Source: Candidatus Cloacimonadota bacterium
GTDB lineage: Bacteria > Cloacimonadota > Cloacimonadia > JGIOTU-2
Reading direction: 5' to 3'
Assembly: GCA_023129415.1 (NCBI GenBank)
Contig: JAGMCF010000283.1
Span: 1 to 39,977, forward strand
DNA length: 39,977 bases
The notes beneath the pieces were generated by a model that saw nothing but the letters and a program-made list of their open reading frames with translations, made no database searches and was not told the DNA's origin. A program made the position numbers and the translations under genes. This document shows, piece after piece, positions 32,264-39,977 of this stretch; the stretch's first letter is position 1, and each line of letters begins with the position of its first letter.

Positions 32264-32923
32264 ATGATAAATCAAGAAAATAAAAAAGATACCTCAAAAG
32301 GAATACATCATTATTGGGTTTTGTTTCTTTCTTCAAAAGATGAAATATTTAAAGTTCAAAGATATATAGATAATATATTTTCAAATTATTCATTTTATCC
32401 TGCAAATGATTGGACGCAATATGGATATAGACCACCTGAAAGATATCAAGTGTTAGGAGCTTGGAGACATCCAAATTCTATTGCATTTGCTTTCTTACTT
32501 GATAATCCAAATATGATGTCAATTGATCCAACTGTTCAAGTTGTTCTTTATGTTTCAGGTGATAGCTCCGAAATTTCCATTCTAGAATCAAAGGTAGAGA
32601 ATTTAAAATCACAATTTAAGTTAAAAGACCAAAAGACAGAATTAGCAAAAAAAGTAAGGAAAAGACTTAATAGTTTTAATGCTACCAAATCATTTAAAAA
32701 ATTATCTGGGATTTTAGGAATCTTTACTATTATTGTAAATGCATTCTCATTATATTTGAGAAAATTACCACCCCCGAACTTTGGAAATAAAATAATAACA
32801 GATGTATATAATTATTCAGTAGCAATTATTCACTTTTTGGCATTATTATTTCTTTTTATTATAATTGTAATATTTATTATATTCTTCTTGAAATATGCTA
32901 AGCTAATAATTAAAAGATTATAA
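32264..32923 (+). CDS. Unknown membrane protein with two C-terminal helices
   Basis: I do not recognise this 219-residue protein. The first 110 residues look globular (KGIHHYWVLFLSSKDEIF, RYQVLGAWRHPN). A charged, probably coiled segment follows (about 100-140, EISILESKVENLKSQFKLK), then two membrane helices (about 148-165 and 182-212) and a basic tail. It starts 20 bases before a sugar transferase, so a role in surface polysaccharide synthesis is possible but unproven. Confidence 0.65.
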   Translation: MINQENKKDTSKGIHHYWVLFLSSKDEIFKVQRYIDNIFSNYSFYPANDWTQYGYRPPERYQVLGAWRHPNSIAFAFLLDNPNMMSIDPTVQVVLYVSGDSSEISILESKVENLKSQFKLKDQKTELAKKVRKRLNSFNATKSFKKLSGILGIFTIIVNAFSLYLRKLPPPNFGNKIITDVYNYSVAIIHFLALLFLFIIIVIFIIFFLKYAKLIIKRL

Positions 32924-32942
32924 ATAAATAATACGAAGAAAA

Positions 32943-33572
32943 ATGTATAACTTAATAAAACGGATTATAGATATAATTTTTAGTTTACTATTTTTAATAT
33001 ATTTTCTTCCAATTTTTTTTATAATAGCTATTTTAATAATATTAGGAAGTAAAGGACCTATATTATTTAAAGCAATGAGTATCGGAAAAAATGGAAGACG
33101 ATTTATATATTATAAGTTCAGAACAATGTTTATTGATTTTAATGAAGATCTCCACCGAGAATATATTGATAAACTTATTTCAGGGGATTTGGGATTAGCA
33201 AAAGGTAATTATAAATTCAAACTTAAGATGGACCCAAGAATTACTCCTATAGGAAAATTTTTAAGAAAATATTATTTGGATGAAATTCCTCAGTTTATAA
33301 ATGTTCTTAAAGGAGACATGAGTTTAATTGGTCCACGTCCTGCTTTTGAATTTGAAGTTAATAATTATAAAGAATGGCAGAAAGAGAGACTAAAAGTTAA
33401 ACCTGGAATAACAGGTTTATGGCAAACCGAAAGAATAAATTCAACTTTTATTGATTTTGATGAAATGATAAAAATGGATATTATATATGTCAGGAGAAAA
33501 TCAATTTTGTTAGACCTTAAAATACTTTTCAAGACGATCTTTGTAGTATTAAAAGGGGAAGCAGGTCATTAA
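32943..33572 (+). CDS. Polyprenyl-phosphate sugar-1-phosphate transferase (bacterial sugar transferase)
   Basis: The 209-residue protein has one N-terminal membrane hairpin, the YYKFRTM motif, DPRITPIGKFLRKYYLDEIPQFINVLKGDMSLIGPRPAFE, and the C-terminal VKPGITGLWQTERIN. All are hallmarks of the WcaJ/PglC family that loads the first sugar phosphate onto undecaprenyl phosphate. No other glycan genes are adjacent in the window. It ends convergent to rnfB. Confidence 0.92.
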   Translation: MYNLIKRIIDIIFSLLFLIYFLPIFFIIAILIILGSKGPILFKAMSIGKNGRRFIYYKFRTMFIDFNEDLHREYIDKLISGDLGLAKGNYKFKLKMDPRITPIGKFLRKYYLDEIPQFINVLKGDMSLIGPRPAFEFEVNNYKEWQKERLKVKPGITGLWQTERINSTFIDFDEMIKMDIIYVRRKSILLDLKILFKTIFVVLKGEAGH

Positions 33573-33684
33573 ATATTTGTATATATTATTCACAAATTTT
33601 AATTAATTTGAAATGAATATTTTTTCATTCTTTTTTAAAAGAGGAAAACAAAAAATCATTTATATGTTTAATCATATATAATAT

Positions 33685-34668
33685 TTATACCGTCACAACC
33701 GCATCTTTGGGACACACCTCCACACAAATCCCACATTTAATACATTTTTCTTCATCAATTTTGTGCGGTTTTTTTAGTTCACCTTCAATTGCATCAACAG
33801 GACATTTTTTCGCACAAATAGTACACCCAATACATTTTTCTGCAATTATCTTTGGTTGAGGATGTATTCCTATTTTATCAACAATTGATTTGGTAGGACA
33901 GACTGTAGCACATATTCCACAAGTTACACATTTTTCATAATCTATAATAGCTAAATTATTTTCAATCGTTATTGCTTCAATTGGGCATTTTTTTGCACAA
34001 ATTCCGCAGCCGATACAGGCAGTTTTATTTCCGCATTTAACTTTTGCATCTTTGCCTTTATCCAGAGATTTGCAGAGAACATTTACTTTTTTGCTTATAG
34101 GGACAAGTTGAATTAAATCTTTAGGACAGGCTTCAACACAGTTTCCACATCCAGTGCATTTTACCTCATCGATCAACCGCATATTATTATCATCAAGAGA
34201 AATAGCATCAAAAGGACAGGCTCGGATACAGTCATTATATCCCAGACAGCCATATTCACATAGATTATGTCCGCCAGAAAGTATTAATGCAGCCTGGCAG
34301 GTTTCTATTCCTTTATTTTCAAACTTTAGAAAAGTATTATTTAATCCCCCACTCTGGCATTGAATGACAGCGATCTTTCTTTCTTTTTTACTTGCCTTTA
34401 TGCCCATTATTTTGGCGATCTCATGGGCAACTTCATCTCCACCCGGAGCACAAAGGTGTATATCCGCTCCTGAGTGTACTATTGCTTCTGCATAACCGGA
34501 ACATCCCGGAAGCCCGCAAGCACCACAGTTTGCACCCGGAAGAGCTTCTTCTATTTTTTCAATTTTGGGATCTATTTCTACATGAAATTTTTTTGAAGCT
34601 ATTGCTAATCCTATTCCAAAAATTATACCCAAACAACCTAAAACAATTATCGTAGTCAGTATCATCAA
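33685..34668 (-). CDS. rnfB: RnfB, polyferredoxin subunit of the Rnf complex
   Basis: The 327-residue protein has an N-terminal membrane anchor, the Fe-S region CGACGLPGCSGYAEAI with a fourth Cys, a Cys-rich bridge (CEYGCLGYNDCIRACP), and five typical ferredoxin motifs of the form CxxCxxCxxxCP after that. RnfB receives electrons from reduced ferredoxin. Enterobacterial RnfB is about 190 residues with fewer clusters, so this is an expanded version. It is the last gene of the rnfCDGEAB operon. Confidence 0.95.
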   Translation of the reverse strand: MMILTTIIVLGCLGIIFGIGLAIASKKFHVEIDPKIEKIEEALPGANCGACGLPGCSGYAEAIVHSGADIHLCAPGGDEVAHEIAKIMGIKASKKERKIAVIQCQSGGLNNTFLKFENKGIETCQAALILSGGHNLCEYGCLGYNDCIRACPFDAISLDDNNMRLIDEVKCTGCGNCVEACPKDLIQLVPISKKVNVLCKSLDKGKDAKVKCGNKTACIGCGICAKKCPIEAITIENNLAIIDYEKCVTCGICATVCPTKSIVDKIGIHPQPKIIAEKCIGCTICAKKCPVDAIEGELKKPHKIDEEKCIKCGICVEVCPKDAVVTV

Positions 34669-34684
34669 AAACTCCTTAAATATT

Positions 34685-34762
34685 TAAGCCACGAAGTAAC
34701 ACGAAGACAAACAATTATTTTATTAAAATCAATTTCGTGTTTTTTTGTGTGCTTTCGTGGCT
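34685..34762. repeat. GCCACGAA inverted repeat between rnfA and rnfB
   Basis: GCCACGAAGTAACACGAA at the left pairs with the T-rich TTCGTG...TTTCGTGGC at the right (rough inverted arms). The whole gap is this hairpin. A single GCCACGAA arm also appears at 36004-36011 near rnfE. Confidence 0.65.
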
Positions 34763-34764
34763 AA

Positions 34765-35367
34765 TTAAATCTTTAATCCGGAAAATCCAAGAAAAGCAAG
34801 AGCCATACATCCAGCTACTATAAAGGCAATTGGCATACCTTTAAGAGATTCTGGTACATCTGCAAATTCTAATCTTTGCCTTATTCCAGCCATAAGAAGT
34901 AATACAAGAGTGAAACCAATACCTGCCGAAAAACCATTTACTATTGCGCCAAGAAAATTATAATTTTCATTTATATTAAGGATAGAAACTCCAAGTACTG
35001 CGCAGTTTGTAGTGATAAGTGGAAGATAAATACCAAGTGCTTTGTAGAGCGTTGGAACAGTTTTTTTAATTACCATTTCTACAAACTGCACAAGAACAGC
35101 AATGCTCAAAATAAAGGTGATTGTTCGCAAAAATGTCAGGTCAAGCCCGAAAATACTTGTTGTTGGATTAAGGAGGAAGTTATAAATCATCCATGTAATT
35201 GTTGAAGCCATAGTCATTACAAAAATAACTGCCATTCCCATTCCTAATGCTGAATCAAGCTTTTTTGAAACCCCGATATATGGACAAAGTCCCAAGAAGC
35301 GGACAATAACAAAGTTATTAATAAAAATTGAACTTATTATGATAACAAACAATTTTGAGAATTCCAT
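34765..35367 (-). CDS. rnfA: RnfA, membrane subunit of the Rnf complex
   Basis: The 200-residue protein has six membrane helices and the family motifs [36 protein letters not shown] (conserved Cys) and [16 protein letters not shown]. RnfA and RnfE are homologous with opposite topology and hold an Fe-S cluster between them. It directly abuts rnfE with no gap. Confidence 0.96.
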   Translation of the reverse strand: MEFSKLFVIIISSIFINNFVIVRFLGLCPYIGVSKKLDSALGMGMAVIFVMTMASTITWMIYNFLLNPTTSIFGLDLTFLRTITFILSIAVLVQFVEMVIKKTVPTLYKALGIYLPLITTNCAVLGVSILNINENYNFLGAIVNGFSAGIGFTLVLLLMAGIRQRLEFADVPESLKGMPIAFIVAGCMALAFLGFSGLKI

Positions 35368-35976
35368 CTATGCTCCTGATTTATGCTTTTTACTTCTTAA
35401 AAAATTAATCAGTCCCATTAGCAAAGCTATTGTAAAAAATGCACCCGGAGGTAAAATCGCAGAAATCATCGGTTTATAAGAAGAGGGCAAAATGCGTATA
35501 TTATATATAGAACCAGAACCTAACAATTCACGGATAATAGCGATAATTATAATTGCTAATGTAAAACCTATACCCATTCCGATTCCATCCAGTATAGATT
35601 TTCCTACACTGTGCTTACCGGCAAAAGCTTCTGCTCGCCCAAGAATAATACAGTTGACAACTATAAGCGGAATAAAGATTCCTAAATTCTTATGTAACTC
35701 TGGTACATAAGCATGCATCACCATATCTACGATTGTCACAAATGAAGCAATAATAAGTATGTAACAAGGGATACGGATTTTATCGGGAATAAAATTTTTA
35801 ATTAGAGAGATTATAATATTTGAGCAAATGAGAACAAAAGTTGCCGCTGCTCCCATTCCAATTGCATTATCAACAGATGTGCTTGTCGCAAGTAAAGGAC
35901 AAAGTCCTAAAGCCATAACAAAAACTGGATTCTCTTTTATAATCCCTTTAGTAAGTTCACCAAATGCCTTCATCAT
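35368..35976 (-). CDS. rnfE: RnfE, membrane subunit of the Rnf complex
   Basis: The 202-residue protein has six membrane helices. It shows the RnfE pattern GIIKENPVFVMALGLCPLLATSTSV, NLGIFIPLIVVNCIILGRAEAFA and FTLAIIIIAIIRELLGSGS. It pairs with RnfA. A 115-base gap with a CCCCGATAAATCGGGG palindrome (36012-36027) separates it from rnfG. Confidence 0.96.
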   Translation of the reverse strand: MMKAFGELTKGIIKENPVFVMALGLCPLLATSTSVDNAIGMGAAATFVLICSNIIISLIKNFIPDKIRIPCYILIIASFVTIVDMVMHAYVPELHKNLGIFIPLIVVNCIILGRAEAFAGKHSVGKSILDGIGMGIGFTLAIIIIAIIRELLGSGSIYNIRILPSSYKPMISAILPPGAFFTIALLMGLINFLRSKKHKSGA

Positions 35977-36091
35977 ACTCCTTAAGGATTGATAATTCTT
36001 TCAGCCACGAACCCCGATAAATCGGGGGAAGAAACACTAACATAATATATTGGTAAAACTTAGCGTTCTTAACGGCTTAATAATGTAACAC

Positions 36092-36655
36092 TTATTTAAT
36101 CTTTGATCCTTCATCAACATTTTTCTTATTAAATTTTTCTTTTAGTTCTTGAAATTTTTCTCTTATTGAGTTAGCAACAGTTCTTGTCGTAATTGTGGCT
36201 CCTGTTATAGATACAATATCTCCGCCATCTTTATCTGCTAAAATTGTTTCTGGATTCGTTTTTTTGAATTTTTCTGTAAATTCTTGCTCTGTGCAATTAG
36301 CACCCAATCCGGGAGTTTCTTGTTGATCAACAATTTTAATTCCAGTTATCATAAGTAAAGTATCTATTCCAACCATAATTTTGATTGTACTGCTATATCC
36401 ATATTTCGAGCATTTAAAAACATATCCAACAAGCTTATTATTATCGAAACCTCTGTAATATAATATGTTATTATTCTCATAAACAAGTTCAAAATTATCA
36501 GCTAAGGACAAAACTTCTTTTCTTGCATTTTCTTCTTCTATTCTGTTGTTTTCTGCAATAATAGGCTCAGTTTTGTTATAGATTAAAGCTAAAACACTGC
36601 CTGCAATTATGCATATAACTAATAGGACTATTGTTGGTTTGAGTATATTTTTCAT
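36092..36655 (-). CDS. rnfG: RnfG, FMN-carrying subunit of the Rnf complex
   Basis: The 187-residue protein has an N-terminal membrane helix and the FMN-binding domain, with GLGANCTEQEFTEKF and the flavinylation motif SITGATITTRTV in which a Thr binds FMN covalently. The start at 36655 (MKNILKPTIVLL) is preferred. A longer frame upstream to 36769 is made of palindromic repeats, including AGCCGAGTCTCTCGGCT. Confidence 0.93.
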   Translation of the reverse strand: MKNILKPTIVLLVICIIAGSVLALIYNKTEPIIAENNRIEEENARKEVLSLADNFELVYENNNILYYRGFDNNKLVGYVFKCSKYGYSSTIKIMVGIDTLLMITGIKIVDQQETPGLGANCTEQEFTEKFKKTNPETILADKDGGDIVSITGATITTRTVANSIREKFQELKEKFNKKNVDEGSKIK

Positions 36656-37064
36656 ATGTAAATCTCTTTTAATATTATATGGAGTAGCCGAGTCTCTCGG
36701 CTGAATTCGGCAAGAGATCCATTCTCCGTAGCAAGACTGCGAAGGATGAACTTGCCGACTCCAAGTCAAATATAATTTTCATACTCCTTTGTGTCAACTC
36801 GTTGACATGAATGTTTCATCTGAAAATCCCTTTCACTTTATTTTGATTTGGGATGAACCCAAACCTACCCCCTCTACGGTTGGGTAGAAACAGGTTTACC
36901 CTGTTAGATATTCAGTTAAAATAAATATTACTATCTTAACAAGGTAAATATTATCTAACGGGGTTTATCCTGTTTCTATTCATATTCCATCAGTACAATA
37001 AATATAATATTTTCATCTTTCTTTGTGTTGGCTGGCTGTCCCCGTGCAGACGAGGATATTTGTT
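36656..37064. repeat. Repeat-filled gap between rnfD and rnfG
   Basis: Contains the TCT-loop palindrome at 36686-36702, a module copy on the minus strand (36773-36830: ATGAAACATTCATG ... ACAAAGGAGTATGAAAAT), an imperfect inverted repeat around 36888-36979 (GAAACAGG at each end, TTAGATA inside), and another module copy (about 37009-37070) whose ATGAAACA supplies the rnfD stop. There is no gene. Confidence 0.75.
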
Positions 37065-38153
37065 TCATTTTTGATTATCCTCCCTAATTTTCCTGAAACC
37101 GAAGGGTTTCTGAGGTGTTAATCTATCAATCAAAGGAACTGCAATATTCATAATCAAAATAGAATATGAAACTCCTTCTGGATAGCCACCCCAGAGTCTT
37201 ATCACTACAGTAATAATTCCACATCCAATGCCAAAAATTAACCTGCCTTTTTTCGTTACTGGTGATGTAACCATATCAGTAGCCATAAAGAATGCACCCA
37301 AGATAAGCCCTCCAGAAAATATATGGAATAGAAACGGACCTGAGAATAAACCATCAATACCACCTAAAAACCAGCTTAAAATTGCAACAGTCCCAATGTA
37401 GCTCAATGGAATTCTCCACTCGATATAATGTTTATACACAAGAAAGGCAGCTCCGATAATGAGTGCAGCAGCAGAAACCTCTCCAATACATCCACCGATA
37501 TTGCCCCAGAAAAGATTTTTAATATAATCCAGAGATGATAAACTATGAAAAACTGTTCGAGCAGAATCACCAGCAATTCCTTCAACAATATCTCCTCTTA
37601 TCTGCTGAGCTAAATTCAAAGGAGTTGCAGATGTTATTAAGTTCTGAAGATATGGATTCCCACCAGAAATAATACTTATCTTTAAACCAGAAATTGTACT
37701 TACACCAAGTTTTGCCATTTTGGTCATCCAGCCTGTTGTCATTTGGATGGGCCAGGAAGCCATTAAAAATGCTCTTCCAAGCAGAGCTGGATTTACAGGA
37801 TTATATCCTAAACCACCAAAAATTTGCTTACCAATTATGATTGCAAAGGCTGAACCAATTATTGGAAACCAAAAGGGAGATTCTGGAGGTAGATTAAATG
37901 ATAAGAGCAGACCGGTAATAACTGCGCTACCATCTGATACTGTAATTGGTTTCTTCATAAATAACTGCATCAAGGCTTCTATAACAACAGCAGTTATAAT
38001 ACCTAATACGGTTAAAAAGATCGATCGCCACCCAAAGAAGACATATGCAGCTATCAAAGCAGGCATTAAAGCAATAACAACTGACCACATTACTTTTTTT
38101 ACATTCACATTTTCATGTAGATGCGGTGAAGATGAAATTTTTAATAGATTCAC
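37065..38153 (-). CDS. rnfD: RnfD, membrane FMN subunit of the Rnf complex
   Basis: About 362 residues with about nine membrane helices, NPVNPALLGRAFLMASWP, the covalent-FMN motif TSATPLNLA (Thr), and FFMATDMVTSPVT. The GTG at 38153 is chosen as start because GGAGG lies eight bases upstream; a TTG at 38168 would overlap this ribosome site. RnfD and RnfG each carry a covalently bound FMN. The stop falls within a repeat module (AAATGAAACA). Confidence 0.95.
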   Translation of the reverse strand: MNLLKISSSPHLHENVNVKKVMWSVVIALMPALIAAYVFFGWRSIFLTVLGIITAVVIEALMQLFMKKPITVSDGSAVITGLLLSFNLPPESPFWFPIIGSAFAIIIGKQIFGGLGYNPVNPALLGRAFLMASWPIQMTTGWMTKMAKLGVSTISGLKISIISGGNPYLQNLITSATPLNLAQQIRGDIVEGIAGDSARTVFHSLSSLDYIKNLFWGNIGGCIGEVSAAALIIGAAFLVYKHYIEWRIPLSYIGTVAILSWFLGGIDGLFSGPFLFHIFSGGLILGAFFMATDMVTSPVTKKGRLIFGIGCGIITVVIRLWGGYPEGVSYSILIMNIAVPLIDRLTPQKPFGFRKIREDNQK

Positions 38154-38270
38154 CTTTTTAACCTCCAATCTATAAAATCCTAAATACGAATATCTAAATA
38201 CTAAACAAATTCAAATATCAAATATCAAATAAATTTTAAATGACAAAGATTTTTGTTTATTAAAAGAATT
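38154..38270. repeat. Single arm of an A/T-rich repeat
   Basis: TAAATAC/CAAATATCA-type short units are strung together at 38176-38230 (AATCCTAAATACGAATATC, then CAAATATCAAATATCAAAT). They resemble one arm of the MITE-like element after phoU, but no partner arm is seen. Confidence 0.5.
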
Positions 38271-38456
38271 CTATTTTTCAGAAAAGAGTTTTCCTCCAAC
38301 AGCCCAATTTTCCCTTTCAACTTCATCAATAACAATATAAACTGAATTTGGTGGTTTCTTTGCTACTTTTTCTAGAGTTTCAGTAAATTGTTTGGATATT
38401 TCAGATTTTTGGATTTCTGTTAATTTTCCTAATATTTTGAGATTTATATACGGCAT
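38271..38456 (-). CDS. 4-oxalocrotonate tautomerase family protein
   Basis: The 61-residue protein begins MPYINLKILGKLTEIQKSEI. The Pro after Met is the catalytic base of the tautomerase superfamily, and this fixes the start (upstream in-frame codons would hide it). VYIVIDEVERENWAVGGKLFSE matches the family C-terminus. The substrate is unknown. It lies between rnfC and rnfD, an unusual guest in an Rnf operon. Confidence 0.9.
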   Translation of the reverse strand: MPYINLKILGKLTEIQKSEISKQFTETLEKVAKKPPNSVYIVIDEVERENWAVGGKLFSEK

Positions 38457-38491
38457 TGTATCTCCTACCAACTTATATTTAATAATAAATC

Positions 38492-38590
38492 ACACAACAA
38501 TAAAATAAAGATATTTTTTGTTAGTTTTTGTGTGATTTTGTGCCAGCCCCGTTAAATCCTTTTTAATATTTAACTGGGGTGATTTTGTGG
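38492..38590. repeat. Hairpin with inner palindrome flanked by direct repeats
   Basis: GTGATTTTGTG occurs at 38532-38542 and 38579-38589. The 36 bases between contain CCAGCCCCGTTAAAT...ATTTAACTGGGG, a palindrome. The arrangement looks like an insertion with an 11-bp target duplication. It overlaps the rnfC stop region, so the end of RnfC may have been altered. Confidence 0.6.
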
Positions 38591-39913
38591 CTCATTTTTC
38601 TTCATCAATTTTCCGACTTCTAACTTACCCAATTTTATCCACTGGATAATTTGAATATGAGAAGGGCATACATAGGAACATGAGCCGCATTCCATGCAAT
38701 CTAATATATTTAATTTTTGAGCGAATTCATAGTTTTGGTTTTTTACATTTTCAGCAATAAATGTGGGAATCAGGTTCATCGGGCAGGCATCAACACAGCG
38801 ACTGCAATGCAAACAGGGTTGCTCTTTAGTATCTACAATTTCATCTTTGCCAAATAAAACAATTCCGGATGTGGTTTTTGTAATAGGAGTATCTATATTG
38901 GGAATTGCAAATCCCATCATTGGACCACCTGAAATTAGTTTTGCAATATCTATGATTGTACCACCACAATATTCTATCATATCAGATATTGAAGATCCAA
39001 TAGGTACTCGTAGATTTTTTGGTTTTTTTACAATAGAGCCAGTTACAGTTGTAATTCTCTCTATGCATGGTTTATTATATCTGACTGCTTCATAAATTGC
39101 AAATGCTGTTCCTACATTATGAACAACAATCCCAACATCCATTGGGAGTCCACCAGCAGGCACCTTTTTTCGAGTTGCTGCATATATAAGCTGCTTTTCG
39201 GCTCCTTGTGGATATCTTAAATGTAGAGGAACAACCTGAAAATTTTTCTCAATTTTCAATTTACCCCTCATAATTTTAATGGCATCTTTCTTATTTAATT
39301 CAATACCGATATATCCTTTTTTTGCACCAAGTATTTTCATTATGATTTTCAAACCAGCAATTATTTCGTCAGGTTTTTCCAGCATCAGACGATGGTCAGC
39401 AGTCAGAAATGGTTCACATTCAACCCCATTTAAAATCACAGTGTTAATGGGTTTATTTTCAGGTGGAGAAAGCTTTACATGAGTGGGAAAACCAGCACCA
39501 CCCATACCACAGATTCCAGCTTCTTTTACACGATTCTTCATTTCATCAACAGTCATATCCATATATGATTCATTATCTTCAAGACAATCCACACATTCAT
39601 TCTTGCCATCATTTTCAATTTCAATAGCTTGTTGGACAGTTCCTAATGGATGAGGGTAAGTTCCAATATTTGTCACTTTTCCAGAAATAGAGCTGTGCAT
39701 TGGAATAGATACAAATCCTCCAGCCTCAGATATTTTCTGACCTTTTTTGACCAAATCTCCAACCTTTACAGTTGGCTTTGATGGTGCTCCGATATGCTGA
39801 GTAAGATGAATGATAACCTTTTTTGGCGCGGGGAAATCTTCTATAGGAACTTTATTTGAGAAGTGTTTAAAGTCATGAGGATGAACACCACCTTTAAATG
39901 TCTCTGCTGCCAT
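38570..39913 (-). CDS. rnfC: RnfC, NADH-linked Fe-S/flavin subunit of the Rnf complex
   Basis: The 447-residue protein starts TFKGGVHPHDFKHFSNKVPI, has the soluble-ligand-binding KVTNIG region, GICGMGGAGFPTHVKLSPP (NADH/FMN-binding loop), and two C-terminal [4Fe-4S] motifs CLHCSRCVDACP and CMECGSCSYVCP. RnfC exchanges electrons with NAD. It is the first gene of the operon; the 64 bases upstream to the window end are a palindromic module. Confidence 0.96.
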   Translation of the reverse strand: MAAETFKGGVHPHDFKHFSNKVPIEDFPAPKKVIIHLTQHIGAPSKPTVKVGDLVKKGQKISEAGGFVSIPMHSSISGKVTNIGTYPHPLGTVQQAIEIENDGKNECVDCLEDNESYMDMTVDEMKNRVKEAGICGMGGAGFPTHVKLSPPENKPINTVILNGVECEPFLTADHRLMLEKPDEIIAGLKIIMKILGAKKGYIGIELNKKDAIKIMRGKLKIEKNFQVVPLHLRYPQGAEKQLIYAATRKKVPAGGLPMDVGIVVHNVGTAFAIYEAVRYNKPCIERITTVTGSIVKKPKNLRVPIGSSISDMIEYCGGTIIDIAKLISGGPMMGFAIPNIDTPITKTTSGIVLFGKDEIVDTKEQPCLHCSRCVDACPMNLIPTFIAENVKNQNYEFAQKLNILDCMECGSCSYVCPSHIQIIQWIKLGKLEVGKLMKKNEPQNHPS

Positions 39914-39928
39914 CTTTTTCCCTTAAGT

Positions 39929-39977
39929 TAATTTACTCAAGTTTCGCACTTGGGAACTCTATTCCCTCTGTAACACG
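39929..39977. repeat. ACTCAAGTTTCGCA module upstream of rnfC
   Basis: ACTCAAGTTTCGCACTTGGG then GGGAACTCTATTCCC (39952-39966, TCT loop) and CTGTAACACG. The complement is present at 5458-5507, and a rearranged version at 5189-5243. It continues past the window end. Confidence 0.78.

Noticed and set aside
36656-36769. N-terminal extension of rnfG
   Set aside because: It is encoded by palindromic repeats; RnfG naturally starts at the membrane helix at 36655.

Overview
The window reads as one contiguous piece of an A+T-rich chromosome from a strictly or mainly anaerobic, two-membrane (diderm) bacterium. Supporting genes are an Mrp-type antiporter module tied to a [NiFe] hydrogenase, the Hyp maturation proteins, a complete Rnf complex, an Omp85-like outer-membrane protein and a phosphate porin. 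TGA acts as a stop throughout, so this is the standard code. I cannot name the organism. An uncultured FCB-like lineage (Cloacimonadota or Marinimicrobia type) would fit, but that is a guess. No rRNA, tRNA or CRISPR array was seen.

Region by region. 1-8055 (+): antiporter/hydrogenase membrane arm (NuoL/MrpA-like subunit cut by the window edge, MbhD/E-type subunit, MrpB, C, D, E, F, G), an 8Fe ferredoxin subunit and a hydrogenase maturation protease. The catalytic hydrogenase subunits are presumably to the left of the window. 8413-8976: a GNAT acetyltransferase. 9074-16146 (+): hypF, a RAYT transposase in a cloud of REP palindromes, hypC, an Omp85-like protein, hypD and hypE. 16168-25718 (+): a phosphate block (phoB, phoR, a two-region sigma factor, a porin behind a Pho-box-like promoter, pstS, methylglyoxal synthase, pstC, pstA, pstB, phoU). 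26378-31093 (+): a small unknown gene plus a DUF3795 gene, a fused OtsA-OtsB trehalose enzyme, a four-helix-bundle gene in a hairpin element, and a TreT-like glycosyltransferase. 31134-33572 (+): a relic of a second hypE, a lipoprotein, an unknown membrane protein and a sugar transferase. 33685-39913 (-): rnfC, a tautomerase, rnfD, G, E, A and B.

How the genes fit together. The hydrogenase arm and Rnf both couple ferredoxin redox chemistry to an ion gradient. HypC, D, E and F make the Fe(CN)2CO centre for the hydrogenase, and the protease trims its large subunit. PhoB/PhoR probably control the porin and pst genes; methylglyoxal synthase, an enzyme known to be inhibited by phosphate, sits inside that operon.

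The most unusual layer is the intergenic DNA. Nearly every gap holds palindromes. The best candidate for something new is a 297-bp unit at 2705-3001: a GIY-YIG nuclease gene bounded by perfect 14-bp inverted repeats that splits a four-helix-bundle (23S-IVS-type) gene, and whose removal restores that gene's frame exactly. That gene is itself inside a hairpin-bounded element, and two ORF-less hairpins of the same repeat sit in other gaps of the same operon. A second four-helix-bundle gene (29338-29784) has the same architecture with unrelated arm sequence. Several proteins (MrpE, HypF, PhoR, the protease) have peptide segments encoded by these palindromes.
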